13,124 nt of DNA from Porphyromonadaceae bacterium UBA7207 (GTDB lineage: Bacteria > Bacteroidota > Bacteroidia > Bacteroidales > Muribaculaceae). The stretch lies in contig DKUJ01000049.1 of assembly GCA_002490635.1 (NCBI GenBank), forward strand, positions 1-13,124, in the 5' to 3' direction. Shown here piece by piece: positions 13,103-13,124 of this stretch. Position 1 is the first letter of the stretch, and each line of letters starts with the position of its first letter. The notes beneath the pieces are model-generated. The model was not told where the DNA came from, did no database searches, and saw only the letters and a program-made list of their open reading frames with translations. A program made the translations under genes and the position numbers.

Positions 13103-13124
13103 CGGTATGGACGGGACTCGAACC
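13103..13124 (-). tRNA. 3' end of a tRNA (truncated by window edge)
   Basis: On the minus strand the end of the window shows a T-loop TTCGAGT, T-stem strand CCCGT, acceptor strand CCATACC and discriminator G. The matching 5' acceptor strand would be GGTATGG, outside the window. The anticodon is not visible, so the isotype is unknown. Confidence 0.75.

Overview
The window looks like chromosomal DNA of a Bacteroidales bacterium, most likely Muribaculaceae or a close relative. Four things point that way: Bacteroidetes-type promoters (-7 box TAnnTTTG, with TTTG about 20 bases upstream at the best sites), starts without Shine-Dalgarno sequences but with A/T-rich leaders, secreted proteins ending in the G-x-Y-x-V tails common in this order, and families such as DUF4919. 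The family-level guess is inference. No phage, plasmid, insertion sequence, CRISPR array or recognisable defence locus is visible.

Layout. The left edge holds the 3' end of a plus-strand tRNA and a perfect 15-bp terminator. The minus strand then carries a flavin reductase-rubredoxin fusion and a YciE/YciF (DUF892) ferritin-like protein with a lysine-rich tail, a plausible redox and iron stress pair. A gap of about 550 bases without a convincing gene follows. Next come a secreted glycan-binding-like protein with its own promoter, then a DUF389 membrane protein followed by a CPA1 cation/proton antiporter, apparently one operon. Beyond a strong terminator lies an 855-residue secreted M6 metalloprotease. 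Its upstream region holds two copies of a 40-43 bp repeat, each with a complete Bacteroidetes promoter. Upstream again is a translationally coupled pair: a small glycine-zipper membrane protein and a secreted DUF4919 protein. A Bcr/CflA-type MFS transporter (minus) diverges from a dGTP triphosphohydrolase, dgt (plus), across a short region with a 9-bp inverted repeat. The right edge has the dgt terminator, tRNA-Arg(CCU), a second terminator and the 3' end of another tRNA.

Most of this is ordinary core genome. The parts most worth a second look are the promoter-bearing repeat, the uncharacterised membrane protein/DUF4919 pair, the DUF389-antiporter operon, and the rubredoxin-fusion/ferritin-like neighbourhood. 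Names rest on motif reading and family recall; no database search was run.
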